Shown here: positions 6,548 through 8,313 of the stretch, piece by piece
Position numbering within the stretch: the first letter of the stretch is position 1
How the letters are laid out: every line of letters starts with the position of its first letter
Source of the DNA: an uncultured Acinetobacter sp.
GTDB taxonomy: Bacteria; Pseudomonadota; Gammaproteobacteria; Pseudomonadales; Moraxellaceae
Direction of reading: 5' to 3'
Length of the DNA: 8,313 nt
NCBI GenBank assembly: GCA_900771065.1
Contig: CAAGMP010000268.1
Location: 1-8,313, forward strand
Notes under the pieces: generated by a model
The model's database searches: none
What the model saw: only the letters and a program-made list of their open reading frames with translations
Told to the model about the DNA's origin: nothing
Program-made: the position numbers and the translations under genes

Positions 6548-6968
6548 GAAATTTAAGCGTTCACAAGTGGAAGATATTCACATTAACCTAACGCCTATGA
6601 TTGATTGTTTATTGTTTATTTTAGTTTTTTTACTATTATCGACTACATTTAATCAAATGAGCCGTATGAATTTGACTTTACCCGATGCGCAAGGTGTTCC
6701 TCCCAAACATTATGAGCAAAAAATCGAAGTGGTGGTCGATGCTTCAGGGCAATATTCTGTCAATGGGCAAGCTTTATCAACCCAATCTGAATCTGATTTA
6801 AATACAGCGATTAAACAAATTTCCAATGATCGCCGTGATTTAATGTTTGTAATTGCCGCAGATGCCAAAGCATCGCATCAAGATGTGATTCGTGTTATGG
6901 ATGTAGCAGGTCAACTTGGTTTTGTGAATATCAATATCAGTACTAAAGTACCAACCCGAGGTTATTAG
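6546..6968 (+). CDS. ExbD/TolR-family biopolymer transport protein
   Basis: ExbD/TolR proteins dimerise inside the ExbB/TolQ pentamer and carry force to the periplasm. The 140-residue protein has the family layout: a short cytoplasmic N-terminus with IHINLTPMID, one membrane segment at about residues 19-38, and a periplasmic domain of about 100 residues. Asp20 in the PMID motif matches the proton-carrying Asp25 of E. coli ExbD, so this half of the motor keeps its key residue although its partner has lysine in place of glutamate. The periplasmic part shows family wording (VVVDASGQYSVNG, IAADAKASHQDVIRVMD, GQLGFVNI). It starts six bases after the previous stop with only a weak GGA upstream, suggesting translational coupling. 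The TAG stop shares its G with the GTG start of msbA. No specific gene symbol is assigned because the partner of this ExbBD pair is unknown. Confidence 0.9.
   Translation: MKFKRSQVEDIHINLTPMIDCLLFILVFLLLSTTFNQMSRMNLTLPDAQGVPPKHYEQKIEVVVDASGQYSVNGQALSTQSESDLNTAIKQISNDRRDLMFVIAADAKASHQDVIRVMDVAGQLGFVNINISTKVPTRGY
6958..6961 (+). promoter_or_regulatory. Shine-Dalgarno site for msbA that supports the GTG start
   Basis: GAGG lies six bases before GTG 6968, inside the last codons of the exbD-like gene. Its good spacing decides for the rare GTG start, since there is no in-frame ATG until the KIMYNV segment well inside the membrane domain. Confidence 0.6.
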
Positions 6969-8313
6969 TGAAACAAGATTGGCAGGTCTATCGTCGTTTA
7001 TTAAATTATTTAATCCCTTTTTGGGGAACGGCTCTTATTGTTTTTTTAGGTTTTGCCTTAAGTGCAGGGACTGAGGTTGCTGTTGCCAAATTACTTGAAA
7101 AAATCATTAACGCTATTCAAACACAAGACCGAACTTTTACTACGATTTTTCCTTTGCTGGTTGTGGCATTGGTTTTCTTCCGTGGTTTAGGTTCTTATAT
7201 TGGTGGATATTATACGGCAGTTATTTCACGACATTTGGTTTTTAATATTCGCCAAGAAGTATTTGCCAAAATTTTAAAATTGCCTGCACAGTATTTTTTA
7301 GATAATAGTAGTGGTCAAATTACCGCGAAAATTATGTATAACGTAGAGCAATTAACCGCAGCAACCACAGAATCTTTACGAACTTTGGTACAACAAGGTT
7401 TAATTACTTTGGGTTTGTTTGGCTTTTTGTTGTATACCAATTGGCGTTTGACCTTATGTATTTTGGTTTGTGCTCCTATTATTGCTGTGCTGATTCGCAA
7501 AGCAGGCAAAAGTATGCGGAAAATTTCGACCCAATTGCAAGATACAATGGGAAATGTCAATCATGTTGTACAAGAAACGGTGACAGCCAATTCAGTCGTG
7601 AAAAGTTTTGTTGGGCAAGAGCATGAACAACAAGAATTTAAAAAACATTCTCTTGATAATTTACGCCGTGGCTTAAAAATGGTTGCTGTTTCGCAACTCA
7701 ATACCCCAATTGTACAAGTTGTTTTGGCTTTAGCGTTTGCAGTTATTATTGCTTTAGCCTTACGTCCAGAAATTTTGGGTGATATTAGCGCAGGTGCATT
7801 TGTTGCGTACATTACCGCAGCAGGCATGTTAAGTAAACCTGTAAAAGCGTTAACTGAAATCAATGAAAAATTACAACGTGGTTTAGCTGCAACACATTCG
7901 GTTTTTGAATTGCTTGATTTAGAGCAAGAAAAAAATACAGGACAAGCCAAACCAAATTTACATGGTGATATTCAGTTTAAGCAAGTGAGCATGACTTATC
8001 CCGATGGACATCGTGCAATTGAAGATTTTTCTTTAGATGTTCAACATGGGCAAACCGTTGCTTTAGTTGGACGTTCGGGTGCAGGAAAATCCTCTTTAGT
8101 AAATTTATTGGTTCGTTTCCAAGAAGTGACCCAAGGGCAAATATTATTAGATGGCATAGATATTCAAGATATTGAGCTGAATCATTTGCGTTCACAAGTG
8201 GCGATGGTAAATCAACAAGTCGTATTATTTAACCGCACTGTGCGTGAAAATATTGCTTATGGTCAGTTAAAAGATGCAACAGATGAGCAAATTATTGCAG
8301 CGGCAAAAGCAGC
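6968..8313 (+). CDS. msbA: Lipid A export ATP-binding/permease protein MsbA (partial, 3' end beyond the window)
   Basis: MsbA is a homodimeric ABC exporter that flips core-lipid A across the inner membrane using ATP, the first transport step of LPS before the Lpt machinery. From GTG 6968 there are 448 uninterrupted codons to the window edge, out of about 575-580 expected. The N-terminal transmembrane domain has six predicted helices at roughly 14-36, 55-78, 144-160, 163-180, 248-266 and 277-295, with typical wording such as FFRGLGSYIGGYYTAVISR and YFLDNSSGQI. The nucleotide-binding domain follows, with the A-loop tyrosine in MTYPDG, Walker A GRSGAGKSS (Lys374) and the Q-loop VNQQVVLFNRTVRENIAYG (Gln416). 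The LSGGQ signature and Walker B fall past the edge. The gene overlaps the exbD-like stop by one base (TAGTG). General lipid or drug ABC exporters share this fold, but length, wording and LPS context favour MsbA. Confidence 0.92.
   Translation, partial: MKQDWQVYRRLLNYLIPFWGTALIVFLGFALSAGTEVAVAKLLEKIINAIQTQDRTFTTIFPLLVVALVFFRGLGSYIGGYYTAVISRHLVFNIRQEVFAKILKLPAQYFLDNSSGQITAKIMYNVEQLTAATTESLRTLVQQGLITLGLFGFLLYTNWRLTLCILVCAPIIAVLIRKAGKSMRKISTQLQDTMGNVNHVVQETVTANSVVKSFVGQEHEQQEFKKHSLDNLRRGLKMVAVSQLNTPIVQVVLALAFAVIIALALRPEILGDISAGAFVAYITAAGMLSKPVKALTEINEKLQRGLAATHSVFELLDLEQEKNTGQAKPNLHGDIQFKQVSMTYPDGHRAIEDFSLDVQHGQTVALVGRSGAGKSSLVNLLVRFQEVTQGQILLDGIDIQDIELNHLRSQVAMVNQQVVLFNRTVRENIAYGQLKDATDEQIIAAAKA

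Noticed and set aside
7561..7950. 129-codon open frame on the minus strand, rich in cysteine and serine
   Set aside because: It lies fully within msbA on the opposite strand, has low-complexity composition with no recognisable domain, and no ribosome-binding site; it is a shadow of msbA codon use.
6968..8313. msbA lacking LSGGQ and Walker B, suggesting a broken gene
   Set aside because: The reading frame is open to the last base; the missing motifs are simply beyond the window edge. The same applies to the missing C-terminus of lptD on the left.

Overview
The window looks like chromosomal DNA from an AT-rich gammaproteobacterium of the Acinetobacter/Moraxellaceae type. This rests on base composition (estimated by eye at below 40% GC), on gene content and order, and on protein wording: RsmG, ParA, LptD and MsbA all read like the Acinetobacter versions I remember. 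No search was possible. There is no sign of a phage, transposon, CRISPR array, RNA gene or foreign island, and coding density is very high.

Layout. Bases 1-1673 (minus strand) hold the N-terminal 557 codons of lptD, the outer-membrane LPS translocon; its 3' end lies outside the window. A 115-base divergent intergenic region follows, with candidate promoter elements and a palindrome. Next on the plus strand is the overlapping pair amgK-murU (1789-3497), which salvages MurNAc to UDP-MurNAc. After an 84-base gap with a probable promoter comes a tightly packed chain: rsmG (16S rRNA methyltransferase), parA, parB (chromosome segregation), an ExbB/TolQ-type and an ExbD/TolR-type membrane protein, and msbA (lipid A flippase), which runs off the right edge. 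Junctions in this chain are 16 bases, a 4-base overlap, 18 bases, 6 bases and a 1-base overlap, so the six genes could be one operon.

How the genes fit together. Both ends of the LPS export route are present (MsbA at the inner membrane, LptD at the outer membrane), with a peptidoglycan-recycling shortcut and a chromosome-partition module between them. The ExbBD pair has no TonB or Tol partner beside it and sits directly before msbA, which suggests an envelope role tied to LPS rather than iron uptake. Its ExbB lacks the usual transmembrane-3 glutamate and has lysine there.

Overall this is mostly a housekeeping region. I do not see a convincing wholly new system. The items most worth a second look are the LPS-linked ExbBD pair with its altered channel residue, the partition-to-LPS-export gene chain, the apparent absence of parS from the window, and several short palindromes at gene junctions.
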